The notes beneath the pieces are model-generated. The model was not told the origin of the DNA. It did not search any database and worked only from the letters and a program-made list of their open reading frames with translations. Below, piece after piece: positions 42,310 through 50,727 of a stretch of 64,000 nucleotides of DNA (positions are counted from its first letter, which is position 1; each line of letters begins with the position of its first letter). The stretch is from SB15 sp964639245 (GTDB taxonomy: Bacteria > Chloroflexota > Anaerolineae > Aggregatilineales > J027). Both the position numbers and the translations under genes were made by a program. The stretch lies in contig CAZXCU010000004.1 of NCBI GenBank assembly GCA_964639245.1, positions 1-64,000 on the forward strand, read 5' to 3'.

Positions 42310-43011
42310 ATGGAAGCATTAGGTATAAATGGTGGGTTTTTACTCGCCCAATTACTCAACTTTGGCTTGTTTGCTGTGGTGATGTATTTTGCGGCATGGC
42401 GCCCCCTGCTCAAAATGCTGGATGACCGCCGCGAAAAAATTGCCAAAGGTGTTGAAGATGCCCGTATTGCGGCGGAAGCCCGCGCCAATGCGGAATCCGA
42501 AGCCGGGCGTGTGCTGGCAGATGCCCAGCGCGAAGCGCAGAAAATCATCGCTGATGCCCGTGCCTCAGCAGAAGAACGCGCCAAACCGATTATTCAGTCT
42601 GCGGAACGGGATGCCGAACAAATTCGCGCCAATGCCCGTACTCAGGCCGAACAATCTGTCACCAGCGCCCTCAGCGAAGTGCGCGGTCAGGTGATTGCGT
42701 TGGCGATGGCTGCCACCCACAAACTGATTGGCGAGTCCATGTCCAAAGACCAGCAAGAAAAAGTCATCAACAACTTTTTCACCACCGCAGGCGAACAAAT
42801 CAAGGGCATGTCCGGCGATTTGGCTGTCACCACCGCGTTGACCCTGACTGATGCCGAAAAGAACAATCTGGCGAAACAGATTGGCGGCAACATCACCGAA
42901 TGGCATGTTGACCCCTCGATTCTGGGTGGCATCATCGTCCGTTCTGGCGACAAAGTGATTGATGGCAGCGCCCGTAGCAGTTTGGGAACGCTGGCTGGCA
43001 GCTTGAACTAA
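42310..43011 (+). CDS. atpF: F0 subunit b fused to the C-terminal domain of subunit delta
   Basis: The first ~160 residues are a subunit b: one membrane helix (near 8-28), then a long Ala/Glu/Arg-rich coiled coil for the peripheral stalk. From about 163 the protein matches the delta (OSCP) C-terminal domain: SGDLAVTTALTLTDAEKNNL, then VDPSILGGIIVRSGDKVIDG and a final SSLGTLAGSL. The delta N-terminal six-helix domain, which binds the alpha-subunit crown, is missing. Total 233 residues, one open frame, no sign of frameshift. Mycobacterial b-delta fusions keep both delta domains, so this one is shorter. No alpha, gamma, beta or epsilon genes follow. Confidence 0.85.
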   Translation: MEALGINGGFLLAQLLNFGLFAVVMYFAAWRPLLKMLDDRREKIAKGVEDARIAAEARANAESEAGRVLADAQREAQKIIADARASAEERAKPIIQSAERDAEQIRANARTQAEQSVTSALSEVRGQVIALAMAATHKLIGESMSKDQQEKVINNFFTTAGEQIKGMSGDLAVTTALTLTDAEKNNLAKQIGGNITEWHVDPSILGGIIVRSGDKVIDGSARSSLGTLAGSLN

Positions 43012-43036
43012 GCCGCTTTTCAAGGTAGATCGTCCA

Positions 43037-43065
43037 AACGCTCAGGGGCAACTCTGGGCGTTTTT
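43037..43065 (+). terminator. Intrinsic terminator of the F0 operon
   Basis: AACGCTCAG (43037-43045) pairs with CTGGGCGTT (43054-43062) with one G-T pair and an eight-base loop, directly followed by further T residues. It comes 26 bases after the atpF stop and confirms that F1 genes are not in the same transcript. Confidence 0.88.
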
Positions 43066-43132
43066 ATTGGCTGGGGTTAAGAACAAACGTCGACATCATA
43101 CATGGTGTCCGCTAAATGTGGAGTAAAAACAA

Positions 43133-45385
43133 TTGTTCGTTGAAAAAAAACATCCGTATCCCATGTTGGGCGCAATAGTAACCTTATTTTTCATCTTGGC
43201 GCTGACGTACAATTGGGCGAGTCCACTTTTTGAAAATTCCGACGAACTGTTCCATTTTCCTTTTATCAAACACCTTGCCGAAACTAATTTTTCCCTGCCT
43301 GTTCAAGACCCGCAAAACATTCAGGAATGGCATCAGGAGGGCAGCCAACCGCCTTTATACCATCTGGTGGCTGCCCTGCTCATCAAACCCCTTGATTTGT
43401 CCGATTACGCCGAAACACGCCGCTTGAATCCCCATGCACGAATCGGCATTGCGGGCGACACCAATATCAATGCGGTGCTGCACCCGCTAGACCGCAGCAA
43501 GGAATTCGACGGCGGAACAGCCTTTGCGGTGCGGCTGATTCGGCTTTTCAGCACCGTTTTAGCGGCGGTGGTGGTGGTCGCCACCTATTTTTTAACCGTC
43601 TACACTTTTCCTGATGTGCCACGCTGGGTTGGTCTGCTGGCGGCGGCGCTCGTCGCGTTTAACCCGATGTATTTATTTGTTGCCTCGTCCATTAACAACG
43701 ACAACATGGCGAATGCAGCGATTTCCACCGTTTTAGCCCTGCTGGTGTTTTTATATCGGCGTGAATCGCTGCCTCCGGTCAAAGTCATGTTGTTCATTGG
43801 CGTACTGCTTGGCATTGGCATGTTGAGCAAACTCAGCACCGGGCCGTTTATGCTGCTGGTGGGGTTGTTCTGGCTATTTTTAGCCCTCAAGCACCGCGCA
43901 TTCCCCTATATGGTGAAATGGGGCGTGGTCACGCTCGGAATCGCGCTGGCAATGAGTGGGTGGTGGTACATTCGCAATTACGATTTATATGGCGATTTCA
44001 CCGGGTTAAATGTGTTTGTGGATATTGCCGGACGACGACCCACTACGTTGACCGCTGAACAATTGTGGAGCGAACGCGAAAGTTTTATCCGCAGTTTTTG
44101 GGGTTTATATGGCGGGATGACCGTCGATATGGCAGCCTGGACATACATCCTTTTTAATATTTTGGCGGCGGTTTCGCTCGTCGGAGCAATCCTATTTTTT
44201 GTCAGACGGGTAAAAACGCCCCTCTCCGTCTATGCAGAGGGATTTGGGGTGCGGGTATTTGATTTGCCGCAAATCGCCCTTATTTTATGGCCTGTGATGG
44301 TTTTCATCAGCCTCGTGCGCTGGACTTCAATGACATGGGCTTCACAGGGGCGTTTGTGGTTTGTGGCGCTGACCACCCTCGCTGTGTTAAGCGCGGTGGG
44401 TTTTTATGAACTGAGTCGGCGGAGTCGGCGCGAACTGGCGCTTGTGCCTGTCCTCTTTACGTTGGGAATCGCGCTGGCTGCACCGTGGGTATGGATTCGC
44501 ACCGCCTATGCCCTGCCCAAACTGACCCCGAAGAATGAATTTATCCAGAACGAAACCCTTGCCACCTACACCGACCCCGATTTTCCCGAAGAGTCCATAT
44601 CGCTGGTCGCCATCGAATTTCCAGAAAAAATTACCACCGGACAAACGGCACTGGTTGAAATGGAGATGTGTGCTGAGACAGAACTCTCGCGGAACTGGTC
44701 AGTGTTTGTCCATCTGGTCAATCCATTTGACATTATCCTTGCCCAAGCCGATTTCACACCGGGACAGGGTGCTTTGCCGACATCCGAAATGGAAGCAGAC
44801 AAGTGCTGGCGCGATACCTACCCCATTCGCATTGAAGCGGGTGTTTCGCCCGAAAATACGGTGCTGGATGTGCGGGTTGGCCTCTATGACCATCGGGATA
44901 ACACCCGCATGATTTTAGCAGATGGCAGCGACATGCTGTTCGTGCAGCAAACCCAATTGGATGTGGGGGACGCGCTGCAAAAATTCACGTTTGCTGATTC
45001 CGTCCGCCTCACCGATTACGAAGTCTCGTCGGTGGTGCTGAAATCGCAGGAGGAAGTCACCGTTACGCTTACTTGGGATGTTTTACAGCCCTTCGATAAA
45101 AATTACACCGTGTTCGTCCAGATTCTTGACCCGCGCACCGCCAATCGAATTGCTGCTTCGGATAAACAACCCGAAGGTGGAACTGCCGCTTGGCAGGCCG
45201 GGCAAACCCTCACCGATGTGCATACCATGACGGTGATAGAAAATCCGCCACCGGGGAGTTATATTGTGCTGGTCGGATTGTATGAATTAACTGAGGCGGG
45301 TGAATTTAAACGACTGCGGGTGGTTTATGATGGGGTGGACACGGGTTTTGATGCCATGACACTTACTCAGGTGCGGGTGGAGTAA
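43133..45385 (+). CDS. Large GT-C-like polytopic membrane protein with extracytoplasmic C-terminal domain
   Basis: A 750-residue protein. The first ~440 residues hold about eleven helices and begin with the GT-C pattern: an Asp-Glu pair (NSDELFHF, Asp37-Glu38) after helix 1 and a QPPLYH motif near residue 75, as in PMT/ArnT-like and DUF2142-type proteins that use polyprenyl-linked sugars. The C-terminal ~300 residues are soluble and beta-rich, with two repeats of a similar domain (VFVHLVNPFDIILAQADFTP and VFVQILDPRTANRIAASDKQ). The start is TTG at 43133 with GGAG nine bases upstream. The glycan or acceptor is unknown. Its stop overlaps the convergent next gene by 23 bases. Confidence 0.7.
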   Translation: MFVEKKHPYPMLGAIVTLFFILALTYNWASPLFENSDELFHFPFIKHLAETNFSLPVQDPQNIQEWHQEGSQPPLYHLVAALLIKPLDLSDYAETRRLNPHARIGIAGDTNINAVLHPLDRSKEFDGGTAFAVRLIRLFSTVLAAVVVVATYFLTVYTFPDVPRWVGLLAAALVAFNPMYLFVASSINNDNMANAAISTVLALLVFLYRRESLPPVKVMLFIGVLLGIGMLSKLSTGPFMLLVGLFWLFLALKHRAFPYMVKWGVVTLGIALAMSGWWYIRNYDLYGDFTGLNVFVDIAGRRPTTLTAEQLWSERESFIRSFWGLYGGMTVDMAAWTYILFNILAAVSLVGAILFFVRRVKTPLSVYAEGFGVRVFDLPQIALILWPVMVFISLVRWTSMTWASQGRLWFVALTTLAVLSAVGFYELSRRSRRELALVPVLFTLGIALAAPWVWIRTAYALPKLTPKNEFIQNETLATYTDPDFPEESISLVAIEFPEKITTGQTALVEMEMCAETELSRNWSVFVHLVNPFDIILAQADFTPGQGALPTSEMEADKCWRDTYPIRIEAGVSPENTVLDVRVGLYDHRDNTRMILADGSDMLFVQQTQLDVGDALQKFTFADSVRLTDYEVSSVVLKSQEEVTVTLTWDVLQPFDKNYTVFVQILDPRTANRIAASDKQPEGGTAAWQAGQTLTDVHTMTVIENPPPGSYIVLVGLYELTEAGEFKRLRVVYDGVDTGFDAMTLTQVRVE

Positions 45386-46961
45386 GCGTATATACCTGAA
45401 AACGCGCTTCCCGATGCAGTAATTGGAGTCCCCGTGCAGAGTCCGGTGCTTGCCAGATGTCCCATAGGGCGGGATTGGTCGCCTGATAATTGCGCTCAAT
45501 CACCAGATAATCCGCCTGTTTTTCCTGCATGAAGGTGATAATTTCAGGCAATGTGAGGTCTTGCGAAATATAATCAAAGGGGGGCATGGGCGATTCCCCG
45601 TTGCCCGCATAAAACGCAATGACATTGGCTTTACCGGGCGAGACGATCACCATTGCATCCGGGTTATCATCATAGCCTGCCAGCCACTGCCCTGCTGCTT
45701 TAGAATTCCACAGCAGCAGTTCTTCCGTGTAAATGGCCTCCAGCGAGGTATCCTGAAAAAAAGGAAAAATGGCATAAATCAGCACCAGCAAACTCAAGGG
45801 AATTGTTGCCAACGTCACGACTTGCGGAGAGAACTTACGGGTCATAGCGATTTCGCGCAGCATTTTAAGCGTTAAAAAGGCGAGTGGGAAAATCACAATC
45901 ACCGAATGTGGGATGAAAAAGCGATAATCTATATAGAAAAAGGGATAGGCAAAAATGGGGATAAAAAATAAAAACGCTGCCCCTGCCGCTTTTTTAGCCG
46001 TGAAATCCAAACGGATTTCGGGCAGCCAGCGCCGACATATTCCCCGATACACCAACCAGACCACCCCGAACACAAAAAACACATGCCGATTGATACCCAA
46101 AAATTGAATCGTCCCCTGTACGAGATTGCTGCTGGTGGTTTTGACGTATTTCCAGCCCTGCTGGTCAATAAATTCGCTAACACTTAAATCATCGTATTCC
46201 GAGACTCGCCCCTCCACATATTCATCCCGGATGATGTTCGGGCGGACTTTGCCGGAAATTGTCCATTCGCCTTCTGCATCATGCAAATAAACCACATATG
46301 CGCCAACCAGCACCACCAAGGGGATAAGAAAAACGGTGAGTGTGTTCATTTTGCGGGTGTGCCATGCCATCCATCCCAGAACCGGCAGCAGCAACCCACC
46401 CACCGCCAACCCTTCGGGACGGGTCAAATAAAGCATTCCACATAAAAAGCCAAGCGCTGCGCTACGGATGAGCGTATTTTTTTCTAGGATAATCCGCAAA
46501 AACAACGCATATGCGCTGAGGTACATGACCGCATAGGGAACATCGGACAGGGCTTGATAGGAATGCCACAAAATCACCGGATGAATCATCACCCAGAAAG
46601 CCGCCAACAGTGCCGACTCGTCCCGATACAGGTAAAACGCAATCGCATAAGCCAGCCCGATGAACAACAGATAGGCCAATGCTGCGGTGAGAACGCCTGT
46701 CCATTCAAAATCACCCAGCACAAGATAGGCAGGATAGGCAACCATACCAAAGCCGGGCGGAAAAAGCGTATGCGGTTCACCTTGAAAAATCAGTCCTTCG
46801 CCTTTCATGAAATGGGTGAAGGGGATCAGGTAGTACAACGAATCCGCGTTCATGTGCCGTCGTTCAAAGATGAGCGTGCCACACAGCAGCGCCCCCACGA
46901 GAAGAATCAGTCCGAGTCCAAAACGACGTTGGGGAGGAGAAAAAATTGGGAGAGCGATCAT
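45363..46961 (-). CDS. GT39/ArnT-like glycosyltransferase, polytopic
   Basis: A 532-residue membrane protein of the GT-C type. After the first helix comes MNADSLYYLIPF (Asp40), then EPHTLFPPGFGMVAYPAYL near 64-82, the usual arrangement of ArnT/PMT proteins. About eleven helices follow, and a small soluble C-terminal part (~410-532) ends the protein. The donor is probably a polyprenyl-phosphate sugar; the acceptor is unknown. It converges with the other GT-C-like protein and overlaps its stop. TATAAT on the minus strand sits only eight bases before the ATG, so its transcript may be almost leaderless. Confidence 0.75.
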   Translation of the reverse strand: MIALPIFSPPQRRFGLGLILLVGALLCGTLIFERRHMNADSLYYLIPFTHFMKGEGLIFQGEPHTLFPPGFGMVAYPAYLVLGDFEWTGVLTAALAYLLFIGLAYAIAFYLYRDESALLAAFWVMIHPVILWHSYQALSDVPYAVMYLSAYALFLRIILEKNTLIRSAALGFLCGMLYLTRPEGLAVGGLLLPVLGWMAWHTRKMNTLTVFLIPLVVLVGAYVVYLHDAEGEWTISGKVRPNIIRDEYVEGRVSEYDDLSVSEFIDQQGWKYVKTTSSNLVQGTIQFLGINRHVFFVFGVVWLVYRGICRRWLPEIRLDFTAKKAAGAAFLFFIPIFAYPFFYIDYRFFIPHSVIVIFPLAFLTLKMLREIAMTRKFSPQVVTLATIPLSLLVLIYAIFPFFQDTSLEAIYTEELLLWNSKAAGQWLAGYDDNPDAMVIVSPGKANVIAFYAGNGESPMPPFDYISQDLTLPEIITFMQEKQADYLVIERNYQATNPALWDIWQAPDSARGLQLLHREARFQVYTLTPPAPE

Positions 46962-47082
46962 AGAGGACTATTATACAGAGCGTGTTTCATACAAGGGTAC
47001 TGCGTCTTTTATTTTTTGACCAACCCAGCAGCCCACCTGACAGGCAGAAGGGAAAAAAGGTTCATTAAAATTAGACACCTAC

Positions 47083-47382
47083 CTATAAGTGAAGATAGGA
47101 ACATACAATGTGCGATTCCGGAATCCCCGCTTCTAACAATCTGTCGTATAAGGGATGATCCGTATTATCAACTTCAATGTGAATTTGGTAATCAACAAGA
47201 CGCGCCAACACGACAACACTGGCTTTTTCATCGGTAGGATAATCATTATCCGGTACAATGACGACGGTGAAGATTTGCTTTTGGGTGTCTTCTACAAGAA
47301 AAGTGGTTGCCTTGTATGCAGAACCATGATAAAAAGCAGTTTCTCGGCGTAAGATCTCTACAACATCAATCACCTTATCCAT
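47083..47382 (-). CDS. xisI: XisI-family protein
   Basis: A 99-residue protein matching XisI, known from cyanobacteria as one of the proteins that control excision of the fdxN element. The C-terminal block IHIEVDNTDHPLYDRLLEAG followed by IPESHIVCSYLHL has the family pattern (I-x-D-N-T, L-x-x-x-GIPxxxIV). It overlaps xisH by 13 bases and lies after it, the usual order. The family's biochemical role is not settled; outside cyanobacteria such pairs need not relate to any excision event. No fdxN element or recombinase is present here. Confidence 0.82.
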   Translation of the reverse strand: MDKVIDVVEILRRETAFYHGSAYKATTFLVEDTQKQIFTVVIVPDNDYPTDEKASVVVLARLVDYQIHIEVDNTDHPLYDRLLEAGIPESHIVCSYLHL

Positions 47383-47777
47383 TGAACAATTTCCTCTTTT
47401 TCAATGTCCACGATTAAAAGTTTAATATGATTATCGCTAACAGTTCGTTGAATGCCAGTATCAAAGGCAGTACGATGAACCCGTTCTGGAATTGCCAGAA
47501 ATAAAGGAGTTCCTATCCCCAAAGCAGATTGTAGACCTCTATAGACAATATATTGACCAAAGGCACAATAGATTTCAGAGGTGATTTTTTTTGCATCTGT
47601 AAAACATTTAACTTCTATCAATAAGATTTCTTGATGGCTGCCATTTGCAGTACGTCGTGCCTTGATGTCAACAATGGCAGTACGTCCATTGAGCAGCAAA
47701 CGCTCTTGTCCTAAGGATGTCCACCCTGCTTTTTGAAGTGCTTCAATCACTTGTGGTTCACAGGAATCAATTGCCAT
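47370..47777 (-). CDS. xisH: XisH-family nuclease-fold protein
   Basis: A 135-residue protein matching XisH. It has a helical start with EALQKAGWTSL near 12-22, an acidic-lysine nuclease-like core (AIVDIKARR near 34-42 and LLIEVKCF near 51-58, in the E-x-K arrangement), ALGQYIVYRG-like AFGQYIVYRGLQ near 70-81, PLFLAIPERV near 90-99 and the ending IVDIEKEEIVQWI. The E-V-K triad is that of restriction-type folds, suggesting nucleic-acid binding or cleavage. Together with the overlapping xisI it forms a two-gene unit placed downstream of the oxidase terminator. Its role here is unknown. Confidence 0.83.
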   Translation of the reverse strand: MAIDSCEPQVIEALQKAGWTSLGQERLLLNGRTAIVDIKARRTANGSHQEILLIEVKCFTDAKKITSEIYCAFGQYIVYRGLQSALGIGTPLFLAIPERVHRTAFDTGIQRTVSDNHIKLLIVDIEKEEIVQWIR

Positions 47778-47800
47778 TCAGCATCCTCAACACACAGAAA

Positions 47801-47829
47801 TAAAAAGAGCAGGTGCGGTTGACCTGCCC
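47801..47829 (-). terminator. Intrinsic terminator after the oxidase genes
   Basis: On the minus strand GGCAGGT/ACCTGCTC-type arms (core GCAGGT 47809-47814 with ACCTGC 47822-47827) enclose a seven-base loop and are followed by five T residues. It lies between coxIV and xisH, separating them. Confidence 0.75.
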
Positions 47830-47839
47830 TTGTGAGGTT

Positions 47840-48157
47840 TTAGTAGCCAGCCAGCCCTTGTAGGCTGATAATGACCCCTACTGCCATGATAAGAGGAACC
47901 ACAAAGACCCATGTAAACAACGGCGGGTCATATTTCAGGTGCATGTAATAGGCACACACCAGCGCGGCTTTGGCAGTCATCAAAATGAGCAGAATGGTTA
48001 TTGCTAAGGTTTCGGGCAAGCCCGCCGCCGCAATTTCGATGATGGTCAGTACAGTCAGGATGCCAAAAATTAAATTGTAGGTGGGTTTGGTGGGGTGTTC
48101 CCCATGCGCTTCATCATGGGCATGGGCTTCATCCTTATATTTTTCAATTGCAGCCAT
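47840..48157 (-). CDS. Cytochrome c oxidase subunit IV (caa3/aa3 type)
   Basis: A 105-residue protein with three hydrophobic segments, including ILTVLTIIEIAAAGL and the MTAKAALVCAYYMHLKYDPP stretch near 60-80, whose YYMHLKYD motif marks prokaryotic oxidase subunit IV. The N terminus is His/Glu-rich (DEAHAHDEAHGEH). It lies 12 bases after subunit III. The function is accessory to proton-pumping terminal oxidase. Confidence 0.88.
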   Translation of the reverse strand: MAAIEKYKDEAHAHDEAHGEHPTKPTYNLIFGILTVLTIIEIAAAGLPETLAITILLILMTAKAALVCAYYMHLKYDPPLFTWVFVVPLIMAVGVIISLQGLAGY

Positions 48158-48169
48158 TGTCTCTACTCC

Positions 48170-48742
48170 CTACATCAAATAAATTAAAGTGAACAGTACA
48201 ATCCAGACGACATCCACAAAGTGCCAGTACAACCCCATGACTTCAATACCAATGGCGTTTTCGGGGGTAAAATGCCCATTCAAGGCACGGAAGAAATTAC
48301 CAAACAGCCACAACACGCCGATAAAAACGTGTGCGCCATGAAAACCGGTCAGCATATAAAAGGCGCTGCCGTACATACTGCTGGTTAGGGTTAAACCGTG
48401 ATGGGAAAGTTCGGTGTATTCAACGATTTGCAGGGCAATAAAAATTGTGCCTAGCACCCCGCTAATAAACAGCGCCCGTTGCAGGCCCACCTGGTTGCCT
48501 TCTTGGGCAGATGCCAACGCCCGCACGACCATCCAACTGCTCATGAGCAGCAAAAAAGTATTTAAGCTGATGAGGGGGATATTATATTCCGGTGATTCGT
48601 ATTTACTTTTTGCCATCACCATCACGCCAATCATCGAACCAAACAGCATGACTTCGGAGGCAATATACAACCACCAACCGAACTTCAACATTTCATTGTG
48701 TTTTGCCGCGCTGATACCATGCGCGTTGATCGCAGCATCCAT
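48170..48742 (-). CDS. Cytochrome c oxidase subunit III
   Basis: A 190-residue protein with five helices, as in short bacterial subunit III. The early region contains KFGWWLYIASEVMLFGSMIG near 20-39 (Glu conserved), and the later part has ALQIVEYTELSHHGLTLTSS, YMLTGFHGAHVFIGVLWLFG near 130-149 and GLYWHFVDVVWIVLFTLIYL at the end, all subunit III markers. Subunits I and II are not next to it: upstream is the der-led operon. The oxidase genes are thus split across the genome, or these belong to a second locus. Confidence 0.93.
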   Translation of the reverse strand: MDAAINAHGISAAKHNEMLKFGWWLYIASEVMLFGSMIGVMVMAKSKYESPEYNIPLISLNTFLLLMSSWMVVRALASAQEGNQVGLQRALFISGVLGTIFIALQIVEYTELSHHGLTLTSSMYGSAFYMLTGFHGAHVFIGVLWLFGNFFRALNGHFTPENAIGIEVMGLYWHFVDVVWIVLFTLIYLM

Positions 48743-48834
48743 AAAACTCTACCCATTGTACAATATGTCACAAGCCGCGCATTTTAGCACGGTTTGCGTT
48801 TGTGTTCAAATTGGTTTTTTGGAATATACCGAGA

Positions 48835-49302
48835 TTAGGGATTTTCGCGCTGGTGGGTCAAAATCGCGGCAATATCCAGCAGCACTTTTTGCGTCAAATC
48901 CTGCGGGGTATCAAACAAGCGAATTTCGGGGTTGTTCTGGAACCCATCCAAGAAAATCCGCATCATCGCGCCCTGAAAATTGGTATGCAGATGTTCAATC
49001 GCCCAGCTTGCTTGGGGGTCAACCAAATAAACAAGACGCGGAATTTTAAACCGTCCGGCTTCCTCATACAAAAGTTCGGTCAAAGAAAGCTGATATTCTT
49101 TGAGGATGTCTCCGTAGCGGCTGGCGTAAATGCCGACAAAAATCTGCGCCTGCTTGAGGGCATCCAAATTGGCTTGCACCAGTTGGGCGGCATCCGATAA
49201 ATTGACCTCTACAATGGTCATGCCATTTTCACGGATAGCCCGTACCAACGCCTGATAATGGTTGGCTAAATCTTCAAAGGTGGAACTCACAAAAATTTTC
49301 AT
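48835..49302 (-). CDS. Stand-alone DUF4062 protein
   Basis: A 155-residue protein beginning KIFVSSTFEDLANHYQALV, the start of DUF4062, a Rossmann-like domain often found at the N terminus of STAND-type or TIR-like signalling proteins. Further landmarks are FVGIYASRYGDILKEYQLSL near 55-74 and TELLYEEAGRFKIPRLVYLV near 75-94. Here it is the entire protein, without any NTPase or repeat region. Its start overlaps the stop of the preceding gene by four bases, so it is the last gene of the der-led operon. The role is unknown; a signalling or nucleotide-binding activity would fit the fold. Confidence 0.8.
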   Translation of the reverse strand: MKIFVSSTFEDLANHYQALVRAIRENGMTIVEVNLSDAAQLVQANLDALKQAQIFVGIYASRYGDILKEYQLSLTELLYEEAGRFKIPRLVYLVDPQASWAIEHLHTNFQGAMMRIFLDGFQNNPEIRLFDTPQDLTQKVLLDIAAILTHQRENP

Positions 49303-50024
49303 GGGGTTGCGCTGGGAATAAACTCTCGATAAGCCGAACCAACAATCGTAACAAAATGGCTTTGCAGGGCTTGAATATCCTGTTCACTCGCGGTGGGAGT
49401 AATCAACAACAGCAAATTGCTCATACGAAGGGCAATCCACTGCGCGCCATAATTTTTCAATGCTCGCGCTTCGACATTAATTTTGTTGCCATAAGCGAAT
49501 GAACCTGTACGGTCTATCTCAACTGTCAAATTAGTCCGGTCACGATAATCTGCCACCAGATCATCAGGATTGGCATAACTGGCAATGACCACGCGCTGGG
49601 TTGTGCCATTCGCATCCACCCATGCAAAACTGTAAGCATCGCGGTTGCGCCAACTGAAGCCATCCTCGGAGCGATAAGGCTGAAATTGTTCATCTTTGGC
49701 GGGCGCAGCAAAATTGGCAAAAACATGCGTCATCACGGTAAACCCATCGGTTTCTGCCAGTTCGGGGGCATTCGGAATGGTGGAAATGCGCCAGACAAAT
49801 AACCCTGTCAAAAACAGCAGGGTTAAAATCACCCCACTCACTGAGTAAGCGAGGGCGCGTCGGCTATATTCACCGAACGGCGTTTTCACATTTTCTAGCC
49901 AATATTCCCGTCGCAAACCCACCCCCGCCTGTGCTTCCAATGCGCGGGCGCGGGCAGCATGGGGGTTGATGGGGATTTCAGGCACAACGATATTGCTAAT
50001 CTGGTTTTTGGGGTCATTCGTCAT
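49299..50024 (-). CDS. Membrane protein with one helix and extracytoplasmic domain, unknown
   Basis: A 241-residue protein: a polar N-terminal region to about 55, one membrane helix (near 60-82), and a soluble C-terminal domain to the end. That domain includes FAAPAKDEQFQPYRSEDGFS and VDANGTTQRVVIASYANPDD, and it looks beta-rich. I do not know a family. It overlaps the upstream gene by 11 bases and the DUF4062 gene by four. Cotranslation with DUF4062 suggests a shared complex. Confidence 0.65.
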   Translation of the reverse strand: MTNDPKNQISNIVVPEIPINPHAARARALEAQAGVGLRREYWLENVKTPFGEYSRRALAYSVSGVILTLLFLTGLFVWRISTIPNAPELAETDGFTVMTHVFANFAAPAKDEQFQPYRSEDGFSWRNRDAYSFAWVDANGTTQRVVIASYANPDDLVADYRDRTNLTVEIDRTGSFAYGNKINVEARALKNYGAQWIALRMSNLLLLITPTASEQDIQALQSHFVTIVGSAYREFIPSATP

Positions 50025-50436
50025 CGTTCAGCACCTCCACAGAACCGCCTGTGGTACGATTACGACTTTCATCCGTCAAGACAACCGAGTCCGGGCAGGT
50101 GTCCTGTTCCTTGAGGATGACTTCTATCGTGTTAATGCCAGCAACAGCATTCACGGTGGGGCTTTTTTCATCGCCTAGGGTGGCACTCATCGGAGCGCTG
50201 TCCTTGCTCCAATACACCACATTGATACGGCTTTGTGCGCCTTCCTGCCAGCAAAGGGCATCATAGATGATGAGGTTCTCATCATCGGGCAGATTCACCC
50301 CGACTGCCCTGCCAACTGTCACATAGAAATCTGTCGTGAATAAAACAATAACGCAGAGAAGCGGGGGCAGCACAACCCCCACAAGCAAGGTGGTCATGGC
50401 AAAACTGGAGGTGCTGGATTCGGATTGGTTTTCCAT
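50014..50436 (-). CDS. Small single-helix membrane protein, unknown
   Basis: A 140-residue protein with one helix near 15-40 (TTLLVGVVLPPLLCVIVLF) and a short soluble part outside, ending in an acidic tail (VEVLNDDE). No family recognised. It overlaps the next gene by 11 bases and begins 8 bases after the preceding one; these genes form one unit with der. Confidence 0.6.
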   Translation of the reverse strand: MENQSESSTSSFAMTTLLVGVVLPPLLCVIVLFTTDFYVTVGRAVGVNLPDDENLIIYDALCWQEGAQSRINVVYWSKDSAPMSATLGDEKSPTVNAVAGINTIEVILKEQDTCPDSVVLTDESRNRTTGGSVEVLNDDE

Positions 50437-50443
50437 CGGAAAA

Positions 50444-50713
50444 CTACCTGTGTTGGTCTAGGTAATCAGGCAGTGTATCTTCTGGTTCGGAATTCTGCAA
50501 GTTGGTTGAAGTGATTTCGCTGGCAAAGGGAACAGAAGCCACCGATACAATTTCATTATCCGTGCTGGTTGCACGAACGAGTGGATGTTCCCCTGTGATA
50601 CGCTGCTGGGAAAGATTCTGGGTCGGCGTGTCATGGTGTTCATCTTGCGGCGGCAGCAAATCGGCAACCACCGTCGAGTCCCGTTTGGTTTCAGAGGATT
50701 GATTTGGTGTCAT
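50444..50713 (-). CDS. Small polar protein downstream of der, unknown
   Basis: An 89-residue, largely disordered polar protein rich in Ser, Thr, Glu and Gln, without membrane segments or recognisable domain. The ATG at 50713 has GGGAG six bases upstream, preferred to the GTG at 50725. Spacing (15 bases after der, 8 before the next gene) is the best evidence that it is expressed. It could be a linker or regulatory peptide. Confidence 0.5.
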   Translation of the reverse strand: MTPNQSSETKRDSTVVADLLPPQDEHHDTPTQNLSQQRITGEHPLVRATSTDNEIVSVASVPFASEITSTNLQNSEPEDTLPDYLDQHR

Positions 50714-50727
50714 GTGGACTCCCACTT

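Noticed and set aside
48756..48763. TTGTACAA as a shared operator of coxIII, gdhA and the binding-protein gap
   Set aside because: The same 8-mer also occurs inside murD, and a few copies are expected by chance in 64 kb; spacing to starts is not constant.
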